DNA from: Herbaspirillum sp. meg3
Lineage (GTDB): Bacteria; Pseudomonadota; Gammaproteobacteria; Burkholderiales; Burkholderiaceae_D
Length of the DNA: 64,000 nucleotides
NCBI RefSeq assembly: GCF_002257565.1
Contig: NZ_CP022736.1
Coordinates: forward strand, 2,480,001 to 2,544,000
Direction of reading: 5' to 3'
Made by a program: the position numbers and the translations under genes. This document shows, in pieces, positions 9,039 through 16,739 of this stretch. How positions within the stretch are numbered: position 1 is the first letter of the stretch; the number at the start of each line of letters is the position of its first letter. The notes under the pieces were generated by a model, which worked only from the letters and a program-made list of their open reading frames with translations, did not search any database and was not told the DNA's origin.

Positions 9039-10145
9039 TTGGAAGTTCTGGCAGATTTGGTCGAGCGCAATCGGGAAAACGTTCTGGTTCGTTGGCGCAA
9101 TCAGGTGCGTACCTTGCCCTCGGCGCAAAATCTCAGCATCCCCACGCTCAACGATCACGTGCCTGCATTGCTGGACGAGATCGCACTGGCATTTCGACGT
9201 AATTCCGATGAATCCATCGCCGAAGTGCTCGCTAACGGCACGCCGCCTGAGCACGGATTACAACGTCTGCACAACGGCTACCTGATCGAAGAGGTTGTTG
9301 CCGAATACAATTTGCTGCGAGGCTGCATTCATGACCTGGCCAGTCAGCATAAGATCAACCTGCAGGGTAAGCCTTTCCATGTCATGAATCTGGTGTTTGA
9401 TAGCGCGATCGGTCTTGCGGTGCAGACGTTTTCCATCAACCGGGCGCTGGAAGTGCAGCGCCGCCGGGAAGAATATCTTTCCTTCGTTGCTCACGATCTG
9501 CGCACGCCGTTGAATGCCGTCGCCTTGGCATCGAAAGTGCTGGAAGCCACCTTTGCCTCCGCGTTGCCCGATCATCGTGCAGCACGCATGATCAAAGTCT
9601 TGCAGCGCAATGTGCAGAGCATGTCGGCACTCGTTGCCAAGGTAATCGAAGAGAATGACAATCTGCGCACCGAAAGTGGTGTCAAGCTGGAGCGCCGTGA
9701 TGTCGACTTGTGGCCGCTTATCGAGAGCATGGTCTACGATCTCAATCCGGTAGCCGGTACCGGTAGTACGCGCTTGCTCAATGATGTGCCGGAAGAACTG
9801 GTCATCTATGCCGATGCCGACTTGTTACGCCGGATGATGCAAAATCTGATCGCCAATGCCATCATGCATACCCCGCAGGGTGAGGTCGTCATCGGCGCGG
9901 CGCCGACACCTGACGGTGGTGTCGAATGCTGGGTCAGCGACAACGGCATGGGTATTTCGAAGGACAGACTGGACTTGATTTTTGAAAAGTTCGAAACCGA
10001 AACCAAGGAGAAGGGCGGCCTCGGACTCGGATTGGCGATTTTCAAAACCTTCGTCGAAGCCCATGAGGGTACGCTGACGGTCGACAGCGAAGTCGGGCGT
10101 GGCTCGCGTTTCAGCTTCATCCTGCCGGGCCGCGCTCAACGCTGA
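9039..10145 (+). CDS. Histidine kinase with N-terminal RsbRD-like sensor domain
   Basis: A 368-aa soluble kinase. Residues ~1-130 look like the RsbRD N-terminal fold (VERNRENVLVRWRNQVRTLP early, then LIEEVVAEYNLLRGCIHDL). That fold is found on kinases and stressosome proteins. The H-box VAHDLRTPLNAV places the phospho-His at H152. The HATPase region has QNLIANAIMHTP, VSDNGMGI and GLGLGLAIFK. There is no receiver. TTG 9039 is my chosen start; an AGGAGG at 9020-9025 lies 13 bases upstream, a little far, so the start is uncertain. A terminator follows at 10162. Confidence 0.85.
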   Translation: MEVLADLVERNRENVLVRWRNQVRTLPSAQNLSIPTLNDHVPALLDEIALAFRRNSDESIAEVLANGTPPEHGLQRLHNGYLIEEVVAEYNLLRGCIHDLASQHKINLQGKPFHVMNLVFDSAIGLAVQTFSINRALEVQRRREEYLSFVAHDLRTPLNAVALASKVLEATFASALPDHRAARMIKVLQRNVQSMSALVAKVIEENDNLRTESGVKLERRDVDLWPLIESMVYDLNPVAGTGSTRLLNDVPEELVIYADADLLRRMMQNLIANAIMHTPQGEVVIGAAPTPDGGVECWVSDNGMGISKDRLDLIFEKFETETKEKGGLGLGLAIFKTFVEAHEGTLTVDSEVGRGSRFSFILPGRAQR

Positions 10146-10161
10146 GCTTCATAAAGTCTTT

Positions 10162-10189
10162 GCAAGTCGCTCCGACTTGCATTTTGCTT
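10162..10189 (+). terminator. Rho-independent terminator after the RsbRD-type kinase
   Basis: A perfect 8-bp stem, GCAAGTCG/CGACTTGC, closes a 3-base loop. It is followed by ATTTTGCTTT, 17 bases after the kinase stop codon. Confidence 0.8.
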
Positions 10190-10193
10190 TCCC

Positions 10194-10445
10194 TTAGCCG
10201 TCGCTTTGCGGGGCATTTCCCTCAAAGACATCAAAAGCCTCATCTTCATGCTTGGGCGGCGCCGACGGCGCCGTACCTTTGATCGCCTTATCCTCACCGT
10301 GCTTTCCACTATGCAGCGTCTTGCCTTTCTGGCGACGCGGGGCTTCCGGCTTGTCCTCCGGCAGTGCTTCCGGTCCGTCGCGCAATTCCGCATGACGTTG
10401 ATTGCGGCGCGCCTGCTCGTGCTCCTGATGCGATGCGTGCGACAT
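10194..10445 (-). CDS. Small hydrophilic protein, 83 aa, unknown function
   Basis: An 83-aa, highly charged, low-complexity protein that starts MSHASHQEHEQARRNQRHAE and contains GPEALPEDKPEAPRRQKGK. It has no hydrophobic segment or cysteine and is probably disordered. ATG 10445 is chosen because GGAAGG lies 7 bases upstream. A strong hairpin with a T-run sits immediately upstream (10463-10502), leaving no room for an independent promoter. Transcription probably reads through from the 65-aa gene at 10596-10793. I do not recognise a family. Confidence 0.7.
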   Translation of the reverse strand: MSHASHQEHEQARRNQRHAELRDGPEALPEDKPEAPRRQKGKTLHSGKHGEDKAIKGTAPSAPPKHEDEAFDVFEGNAPQSDG

Positions 10446-10462
10446 GTTTATTCCTTCCGAAA

Positions 10463-10502
10463 GTAAAAACACCGACACGCGGCGCGGGGCTAGGTGTCGG
10501 TG
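10463..10502 (-). terminator. Hairpin with T-run between two small genes (terminator or attenuator)
   Basis: On the minus strand a 9-bp perfect stem, CACCGACAC/GTGTCGGTG, is followed by TTTTTACTTT. It lies ~100 bases after the 65-aa gene and directly before the ribosome binding site of the 83-aa gene. It can therefore act as a terminator of the first gene and a gate on the second. Confidence 0.75.
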
Positions 10503-10595
10503 CAGAGATCGTTCTTTAGTCTTTTAGTCTGCGAGCTATCCGCTGCCGGCGTGTGCTGATCGGCACGCCGTGTTCAGCAATATGTTCCACTATAT

Positions 10596-10793
10596 TTAGT
10601 GTTTTTCGGGATGCGGCTTGCTATCGTCGTCGTCGAGCACGTCGGCAAAGCCATCAATTCCTTCGATACCGGCAATGCGGATCGTCGTGCGGTGGCGAGC
10701 CTGCTGAACTTCGGCCTCGGCGGCGTTGGCTTGCGAGGCTTGTTGAGGCTCGGTGCCGCCAATTGTCGTGTGGTTCGAAGTGGATTTTGCCAT
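10596..10793 (-). CDS. Small acidic protein, 65 aa, unknown function
   Basis: A 65-aa hydrophilic protein rich in Ala/Gln in the middle, ending in an acidic-basic tail (LDDDDSKPHPEKH). ATG 10793 is preceded by AGGGAG at a normal spacing. An overlapping minus-strand frame (10574-10762) is rejected for lack of a ribosome binding site. It is divergent from the dodecin gene and has its own copy of the N15 two-block motif at 10878-10909. The composition suggests a disordered stress-type protein; no family is recognised. Confidence 0.65.
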   Translation of the reverse strand: MAKSTSNHTTIGGTEPQQASQANAAEAEVQQARHRTTIRIAGIEGIDGFADVLDDDDSKPHPEKH

Positions 10794-10877
10794 GATGCGC
10801 TCCCTGAAATAAATGAAAAATCTGAGAAAGACGGAGATTTCCGTTAGAGCCAGACTAACCCTCGCGGTACTCGCAGA

Positions 10878-10909
10878 CCATCAGCCGCTGCCGCATACCG
10901 GCGTAAGAC
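10878..10909 (-). promoter_or_regulatory. N15 two-block promoter-like motif for the 65-aa gene
   Basis: On the minus strand GTCTTACG, 15 bases, GGCTGATGG. The start codon of the 65-aa gene lies 85 bases downstream of the motif. Confidence 0.5.
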
Positions 10910-10927
10910 TAACGGCAACGAAATATT

Positions 10928-10959
10928 TTCCTACGCGGCTTTGAGGTACCCGCTTATAG
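10928..10959 (+). promoter_or_regulatory. N15 two-block promoter-like motif for dodecin
   Basis: TTCCTACG, 15 bases, CGCTTATAG, about 130 bases upstream of the dodecin ATG. Its spacing is identical to the other copies. Confidence 0.55.
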
Positions 10960-11089
10960 GCGTGGTCGCCGGGACTGCCTAGCCTGAAGCTGCGTTGGAA
11001 CAGCCGGCCGTCTCAATGTTTGCCAGCGGCGTTGCTGCTGTGCACTTCAATCCAGGCTAATCCTCTCAATCCCACTCAAGGAGTTCACC

Positions 11090-11317
11090 ATGAATCAATC
11101 CGTCACCGGCGGCAACCATAGCTACAAGATCATCGAAGTCGTCGGCAGTTCAGAAAAAGGCAGCGACGATGCCATCCGCAACGCCATCAGAGAAGCCGGG
11201 CGCACGCTCAACAATCTGGACTGGTTTGAAGTCGTCGGCCAGCGAGGGCATATCGACGGCGACAAGGTCGCGCATTTTCAGGTCTCGCTGAAACTCGGTT
11301 TTCGTATCGAAAGCTAG
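11090..11317 (+). CDS. Dodecin flavin-binding protein
   Basis: A 75-aa protein with the dodecin pattern: YKIIEVVGSSEKGSDDAIRNAI, a Trp in NNLDWFEVV (the Trp stacks on flavin in the family) and GHIDGDKVAHFQVSLKLGFRI at the end. Dodecins form dodecamers that store or buffer flavins in the cytoplasm and are commonly stress induced. ATG 11090 is preceded by AAGGAG at good spacing. It is monocistronic, with the N15 motif upstream at 10928. Confidence 0.93.
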   Translation: MNQSVTGGNHSYKIIEVVGSSEKGSDDAIRNAIREAGRTLNNLDWFEVVGQRGHIDGDKVAHFQVSLKLGFRIES

Positions 11318-11653
11318 GTGAGCCGACCGCATTCACAAGAGATCAGCAAGGCAGTGCCGCAGGCCCAGATTTGCAGATGAGGACTCCGGACGACACGCCG
11401 GTAGGAGGCATCCTACAGTGATATGCGCCGGTGTCCGATGGTTCACTGCAACATGATTGGATAACGTAAGGCCTGTAGAGAAAGGCACGTCTGCAAACAA
11501 TAACGACAACCCGGGACGCTGATGCTTGGCGGTGATGTGACTCCAGAGATCGACTGATCTGATCCTGGCATCAAGAGCTGCATAAGCATCGCGCTTTGCT
11601 TTCTGAAGATAAATTTCCAATCCTTGAAGACAATCCATAACCGGGGTGATCAA
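11318..11653. other. Intergenic region upstream of the glucan operon
   Basis: This 336-base gap holds no convincing gene; the minus-strand open frame at 11333-11659 is a shadow with no ribosome binding site. It contains a perfect small palindrome, GTAGGA-GGCA-TCCTAC (11401-11416). The right arm of that palindrome is the first block of the N15 motif, which gives a leader of about 200 bases before glgA. Confidence 0.6.
11410..11441 (+). promoter_or_regulatory. N15 two-block promoter-like motif for the glgA-treY operon
   Basis: ATCCTACA, 15 bases, GTCCGATGG, about 210 bases upstream of the likely glgA start. The first block is the right arm of a GTAGGA/TCCTAC palindrome, so a dimeric regulator could also bind here. 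Confidence 0.5.
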
Positions 11654-13207
11654 TTGCAAGCACGCGTCCTCTTAGTCAGTTCCGAAGCCGTTCCCTTGGT
11701 CAAAACGGGTGGCCTTGCCGATGTCATCACTGCGCTGGCCGTCAGCCTGCGCAAGTGCAACATCGATGCCTCCATTCTCATGCCCGGCTATGCGGCAGCC
11801 ATCGTCAATGCGGCGAATGCGGCCACTCAGCCATTGATGCCAATTGCCTTGCCGCGACCATTGCCTGGCGGTCCGGCACGCTTGCTGCAGGGGACCATGC
11901 CAGGCACCGACGTGCCGGTTCTGCTGCTCGACACGGAGCGCTTCAGCCAGCGCCGCGCCAATCCCTACATCGATCAGAGCGGGCAGGAGTTTTGCGACAA
12001 CGCCATTTGTTTCGCCGATCTGGCTCATGCCGCCGTGGCAATCTGCGCCGGGGAAACCAGTCTGCCGGCGCCGCATGTCGTGCATGCCAATGACTGGCAT
12101 GCCGGCCTGATTCCTTTTTTGCTCAAGACAGCCGGCCTGCATCATATCGGCTCCATGCTGACGATTCACAACCTGGCCTTCCAGGGAAACTATGCGTTCG
12201 ACCTTGCCGCAGAACTCGGACTGGCAGATTTGCCGGGCTACAGCATGGCAAGCCTGGAATACTGGGGCAAGATCAGTTACCTCAAGGCCGGCATCCAGCA
12301 TGCCGACTGCGTTACCACCGTCAGCGAAACATACGCCGCCGAAATCCTCACACCGCGATTCGGCTACGGCATGGAAGGCGTGCTCAATGCCCGCCGCCAT
12401 GTGCTGCGGGCAATTCCGAATGGCATCGACAGCGACGTCTGGGATCCGCGAAATGATCCACTGACCACCTCCTCATTTGAAATCGGCAAGATGCGCGGCA
12501 AGACGCTGTGCAAATGCGATCTGCAAAGCATGTTCGGCCTGCTGCCGGTTGATCCGTTTGCTCCTATCGTCGGCATCGGCAGCCGCATGTCACATCAAAA
12601 GATGGCGGACGTGGTGCTGGAAGCACTGCCGGCCGTTCTGAATCGCCATGAACGCATGCAACTGGTCGTCCTCGGTTGCGGCGAACGCAGCTATGAAGAA
12701 GGCTTCCTCGATCTGGCGCGCCGTTATCCCGGCCGTGTCGGTGTGCATATCGGTTATGACGAACGCCGTGCCCACGCCTTGCACGCCGGCAGCGACATGC
12801 TGTTGCACCCCAGCCGCTTTGAGCCGTTCGGCCTGACCCCTTTGTATGCGATGCGCTACGGCACCATCCCGATCGCCTCGCGCGTGGGCGGGTTGACCGA
12901 CACCATTGCGGATGCAGGTATGTCCGGCGAAGCCGCAACCGGTGCCAGCGGTGTGCTGTTCGATGGTGAGCATGCCCAGGATATGGAAGCCGCTATGGAG
13001 CGTGCCTTCGATCTCTATCGTGATCGCGCCACCTGGCAAACGATGCAACGCAATGCCATGCGAACCAATTTCGACTGGCAGACCGCTGCGGCGGCGTATA
13101 TCGACGCCTACAAGGATATCGCTGCAGGCGAAGCCAAGGCGGCGTTCCGTACCGTGCTGCCTGTGACGAATTTTGCTGCAGCTTCCATGCAGTCCGCCCG
13201 GTCTTGA
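11654..13207 (+). CDS. glgA: Glycogen synthase (ADP-glucose type)
   Basis: A 517-aa GT5 glucosyltransferase. The frame is open from TTG 11624, but TTG 11654 gives the classic N-terminus QARVLLVSSEAVPLVKTGGLADV and has GGGGTGA just upstream. KTGGLADV binds ADP-glucose. VVHANDWHAGLIP and the late RFEPFGLTPLYAMRYGTIPI complete the family signature (catalytic Glu in EPFGLT). It elongates alpha-1,4-glucan. It is the first gene of an eight-gene operon. No glgC is in the window, so ADP-glucose supply, or use of the enzyme for maltose-1-phosphate synthesis, cannot be judged. Confidence 0.92.
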   Translation: MQARVLLVSSEAVPLVKTGGLADVITALAVSLRKCNIDASILMPGYAAAIVNAANAATQPLMPIALPRPLPGGPARLLQGTMPGTDVPVLLLDTERFSQRRANPYIDQSGQEFCDNAICFADLAHAAVAICAGETSLPAPHVVHANDWHAGLIPFLLKTAGLHHIGSMLTIHNLAFQGNYAFDLAAELGLADLPGYSMASLEYWGKISYLKAGIQHADCVTTVSETYAAEILTPRFGYGMEGVLNARRHVLRAIPNGIDSDVWDPRNDPLTTSSFEIGKMRGKTLCKCDLQSMFGLLPVDPFAPIVGIGSRMSHQKMADVVLEALPAVLNRHERMQLVVLGCGERSYEEGFLDLARRYPGRVGVHIGYDERRAHALHAGSDMLLHPSRFEPFGLTPLYAMRYGTIPIASRVGGLTDTIADAGMSGEAATGASGVLFDGEHAQDMEAAMERAFDLYRDRATWQTMQRNAMRTNFDWQTAAAAYIDAYKDIAAGEAKAAFRTVLPVTNFAAASMQSARS

Positions 13208-13225
13208 GACAAGTGAGAATGATCA

Positions 13226-16200
13226 TTGGAAAACCATGTCAATGCGGACTTTTCGCCGCGTATCTATTGCATCGATCCGACGCTGGTGGCTCGCGCCGGT
13301 TGGATCGATTTGCTCGAACGCTGTGCCGCCATGGACTTCGATCACATTCTCCTGTGTGGCGATACGCTGGTAGCAGACCTGTTTGCCGCGGGCAGCACAG
13401 TACCTGATGCGGCATCTTCTGAACATGGCAGCGTAGCGAATCCTCTGGCCGACTTCGGCATGTGCAGCCTGGCGCAGCTGGAAGATCTCGCGCAGCTTTG
13501 CACCGAATACCGTCTGCGCCTCTTGCTGGATCTGTCGCTGACGCGTATCAACGCCAACGACGAAACTTTGCAGCATCACCCTGACTGGTTTAATCCGGTC
13601 GGTGCGCCCGCAGCCGTCAGCGTTTTGGGCCGCGATGTCCTGCCGGATCCGCGTTATCCGGGTAAGCAGTCGGAACCGAACACCCCCCGGCTGGATGTGC
13701 CGGAGATTGCCGATTCCATGCTGGCATGGTGGCATGCACGCCTGGCTATCCTGATCGACACCGGCGTTGCCGGTTTTTGCTGCCGCGAGCCGGCCAGTTT
13801 TCCTGCCGAATTCTGGTGCCGTCTGATCGCATTGACGCGCGAACAGCGGTCTTGCAGCCATTTCCTCGCCTGGACGCCCGGCTGTACACATCGTCAGTTG
13901 GACGAGATGGTGGGATGCGGTTTCGATGCCGTTTTCTCTTCCGGTGCATGGTGGGATTTCCGCGCGCCCTGGTATTTCCGTGAGTACGACAAGCTGGCGG
14001 CGATTGCGCCGGTGCTGGCTTTTCCGGAAGACCCCTTCGGCCCGCGGCTGGCACGCATTCATGGTTTTCGCGACAAGCAGACCCGCCGTCTGGGAGCGTT
14101 GAGGGCATTGCATTTCGCGACCATCAGCGGTGCCGGCTGGCTGATGTCGATGGGCTTCGAATACGGTCTCACCGATGCATTGAGCGTCGCGCATCACGTC
14201 GGCAGCGCCAATCGCCTGATCAATCCACAAGCGTATGCAAAAGCCTGCGCCGATGCGGAGTTTGATCTCAGTAAAGATGTTCTCGCCGCCAATCAGGCCA
14301 TGGCCGCGCGCCGTATCGAAGGAGGCAGCCCGCATCTGAGGCCGCTGAGTGCTCCGGATGCGCCGCTATTGCTTATCGAGCGTCGCGCTGCCAGCGCCAG
14401 TCAGTTGATCACCGTCAATCCGCAGCTCGATGCCAGCGCGCGCATCGGCGAGAGCGACTGGCAACAACGCCTTGGCGGCAGCGCCGTGCAATGGCATGGG
14501 GAGGGACGCCAGGTACCGCCGGGCGCCGTTCGCACGCTTGATCTGGAGACGCCGCCTGCCGTCGGCAGCGACCCGAACCGGCGCAAAAAGCCGGTGCCGG
14601 ACAAGGTGCGCTCCACACGCATCGCCATCGAACACGTGACGCCAGCTGTCGATGATGGTCGTTTCGCAGTCAAACATACCGTCGGCGAACGTTTCATTGT
14701 CAGCGCCGATATCTTCATGGATGGTCACGACCATCTGGCAGCGTCGGTGCTGGTGCGCGCCGCTGACGAAAAGCAATGGCATCGTATTCCCATGCATCAC
14801 CATGACAACGACCGCTGGCAAGCAAGCTTGTCGCTGTCCCGCCTTGGCCGCCACTATTTTTGCATTGAAGCCTGGAGCGACGTCTACGAAACATTCCGCG
14901 ACGGCCTCAAAAAGAAAGCCGACGCCGGCGTCGACGTGCATCTGGAACTGGAAGAAGGGCGCTTGCTCATTGCCGGGCTGGTTGAACAAGGACTGGAAAA
15001 CGGCGTCGACGGCGCGATGCTCGAACGTAGCGCCGCCTTGCTCAAGGCCCTGACGCCGCCCGCCGCCATAAAGCGCGACGCCGGGAAAAAAACAAGCAAC
15101 GCAAAGAATGTAAAAGACGCCGACGCTGTTGATGGGGTTGCTCCCACCTATGCAGAACGACTGGCCATGTTGAGCGCGGACGACACCGCGCAGTTGGTCG
15201 AGCAACTGACCGAACTGGCGGGGGCAAGAGCGTTTCTTGCCCGCAGCACCGTCGAATATCCACTGGAAGCGGAACGCGCCGCGGCCACGTATTCCAGCTG
15301 GTACGAACTGTTTCCTCGCTCGCAGAGTGGCCGCCCGGACGTGCATGGCACCTTCGACGATGTCATTGCACGCTTGCCGGCGATACGCGCGATGGGGTTC
15401 GATACCCTGTATTTTCCACCGATCCATCCCATCGGGAAAACCAATCGCAAGGGCAAGAACAACAGCCTGACGCCGGATGCAAACGATCCCGGCAGCCCTT
15501 ACGCCATCGGCAGCGGCGAGGGTGGGCACGACGCCATCCACGCGCAGCTCGGCACGCTGGATGACTTCTTGCGGTTGCGCGATGCGGCGGCCGATCACGG
15601 GCTGGAACTGGCGCTGGATTTTGCCATTCAATGCTCGCCGGATCATCCGTGGCTGCGTGAGCATCCCGGCTGGTTCGCCTGGCGGCCGGACGGCTCAATG
15701 CGTTACGCCGAGAATCCCCCGAAGAAGTATCAGGACATCGTCAATGTCGACTTTTATGCCGACGACGCCATTCCCGATCTGTGGGTCGCCTTGCGCGACG
15801 TGGTGATGTATTGGGTGCAGCAAGGGGTGAATGTTTTCCGTGTCGATAATCCGCATACCAAGCCGTTTCCGTTCTGGGAGTGGATGATTGCAGCGGTGCG
15901 CAGCCGTTATCCGCAGGTGATTTTTCTGTCGGAGGCCTTCACCCGGCCAAAACCGATGTATCGACTCGCCAAGCTGGGCTTCTCACAGTCGTATACCTAT
16001 TTCACCTGGCGCCACAGCAAACAGGAGTTCATCGACTACCTGACCGAGCTGACCGCCGATACCGGCGACAGCGACCAGCCGCGCGATTTTTACCGGCCGC
16101 ATTTTTTCGTCAATACGCCGGATATCAATCCCCAGTTTTTGCAACAGTCCGGCCGCCCCGGCTTCCAGATCCGTGCCGCATTGGCCGCGACCTTGTCGGG

Positions 16201-16738
16201 CCTGTGGGGTGTGTATAGCGGCTTTGAATTGTGCGAGGCGCAGCCAGTACCTGGCAAGGAAGAATATCTCGACTCCGAGAAGTATGAGATTCGAGCCTGG
16301 GACTGGGAACGTCCGGGCAACATCATTGATGACGTCACGCGGCTCAACCATATCCGTGCTGAAAATCCCGCCTTGCAAACGCATCTGGGTGTGCGTTTTC
16401 TGACGGTATCCAATGACAATATTTTGTACTTCGTCAAATCCACAAGTGCGGCTACACGTGCGGCTTCTTCAACGTGCGCAGGGAGCAATCAGGCTGAGCC
16501 GGCGCAATTTGGCGACAACGTTGTATTGGTGGCGATCAATCTCGACCCGTTCCAGCCCCAGCATGGTGAGATCGATTTGCCTTTTGACGGCTTTGGACTT
16601 CCCGACGATGCACGTATTCAGGTCGAAGACCTGCTGACGGAGCGCCGTTTTCACTGGACCGGCCGGCGTCAGTCGTTGAGCCTCGATCCCCACGTGCGCC
16701 CTTATGCCATCTGGCGTATCCGCGCAGGAGAGGCATGA
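13226..16738 (+). CDS. glgE: GlgE maltosyltransferase with N-terminal degenerate amylase-like domain
   Basis: A 1170-aa protein. From ~residue 458 it is a complete GlgE (alpha-1,4-glucan:maltose-1-phosphate maltosyltransferase): the N-domain motif RIAIEHVTPAVDDGRF, then the GH13_3 barrel with nucleophile D874 (FRVDNPHTKP), acid/base E903 (SEAFTRP) and D966 (VNTPDI). Residues 1-~430 look like a second GH13-type barrel, but its catalytic strand reads TGVAGFCCREP instead of GxRxD. It is therefore probably inactive and may bind glucan. Start TTG 13226 is 18 bases after glgA and is uncertain. The gene ends one base before treS. Confidence 0.9.
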   Translation: MENHVNADFSPRIYCIDPTLVARAGWIDLLERCAAMDFDHILLCGDTLVADLFAAGSTVPDAASSEHGSVANPLADFGMCSLAQLEDLAQLCTEYRLRLLLDLSLTRINANDETLQHHPDWFNPVGAPAAVSVLGRDVLPDPRYPGKQSEPNTPRLDVPEIADSMLAWWHARLAILIDTGVAGFCCREPASFPAEFWCRLIALTREQRSCSHFLAWTPGCTHRQLDEMVGCGFDAVFSSGAWWDFRAPWYFREYDKLAAIAPVLAFPEDPFGPRLARIHGFRDKQTRRLGALRALHFATISGAGWLMSMGFEYGLTDALSVAHHVGSANRLINPQAYAKACADAEFDLSKDVLAANQAMAARRIEGGSPHLRPLSAPDAPLLLIERRAASASQLITVNPQLDASARIGESDWQQRLGGSAVQWHGEGRQVPPGAVRTLDLETPPAVGSDPNRRKKPVPDKVRSTRIAIEHVTPAVDDGRFAVKHTVGERFIVSADIFMDGHDHLAASVLVRAADEKQWHRIPMHHHDNDRWQASLSLSRLGRHYFCIEAWSDVYETFRDGLKKKADAGVDVHLELEEGRLLIAGLVEQGLENGVDGAMLERSAALLKALTPPAAIKRDAGKKTSNAKNVKDADAVDGVAPTYAERLAMLSADDTAQLVEQLTELAGARAFLARSTVEYPLEAERAAATYSSWYELFPRSQSGRPDVHGTFDDVIARLPAIRAMGFDTLYFPPIHPIGKTNRKGKNNSLTPDANDPGSPYAIGSGEGGHDAIHAQLGTLDDFLRLRDAAADHGLELALDFAIQCSPDHPWLREHPGWFAWRPDGSMRYAENPPKKYQDIVNVDFYADDAIPDLWVALRDVVMYWVQQGVNVFRVDNPHTKPFPFWEWMIAAVRSRYPQVIFLSEAFTRPKPMYRLAKLGFSQSYTYFTWRHSKQEFIDYLTELTADTGDSDQPRDFYRPHFFVNTPDINPQFLQQSGRPGFQIRAALAATLSGLWGVYSGFELCEAQPVPGKEEYLDSEKYEIRAWDWERPGNIIDDVTRLNHIRAENPALQTHLGVRFLTVSNDNILYFVKSTSAATRAASSTCAGSNQAEPAQFGDNVVLVAINLDPFQPQHGEIDLPFDGFGLPDDARIQVEDLLTERRFHWTGRRQSLSLDPHVRPYAIWRIRAGEA

Positions 16739-16739
16739 T

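Noticed and set aside
10470..10570. N15 motif upstream of the 83-aa gene
   Set aside because: A CCGAT block exists on the minus strand, but no TCYTAC block is found at the fixed spacing.
11333..11659. 108-codon minus-strand open frame in the glgA leader
   Set aside because: No ribosome binding site, no recognisable family, and it overlaps the candidate promoter motif.
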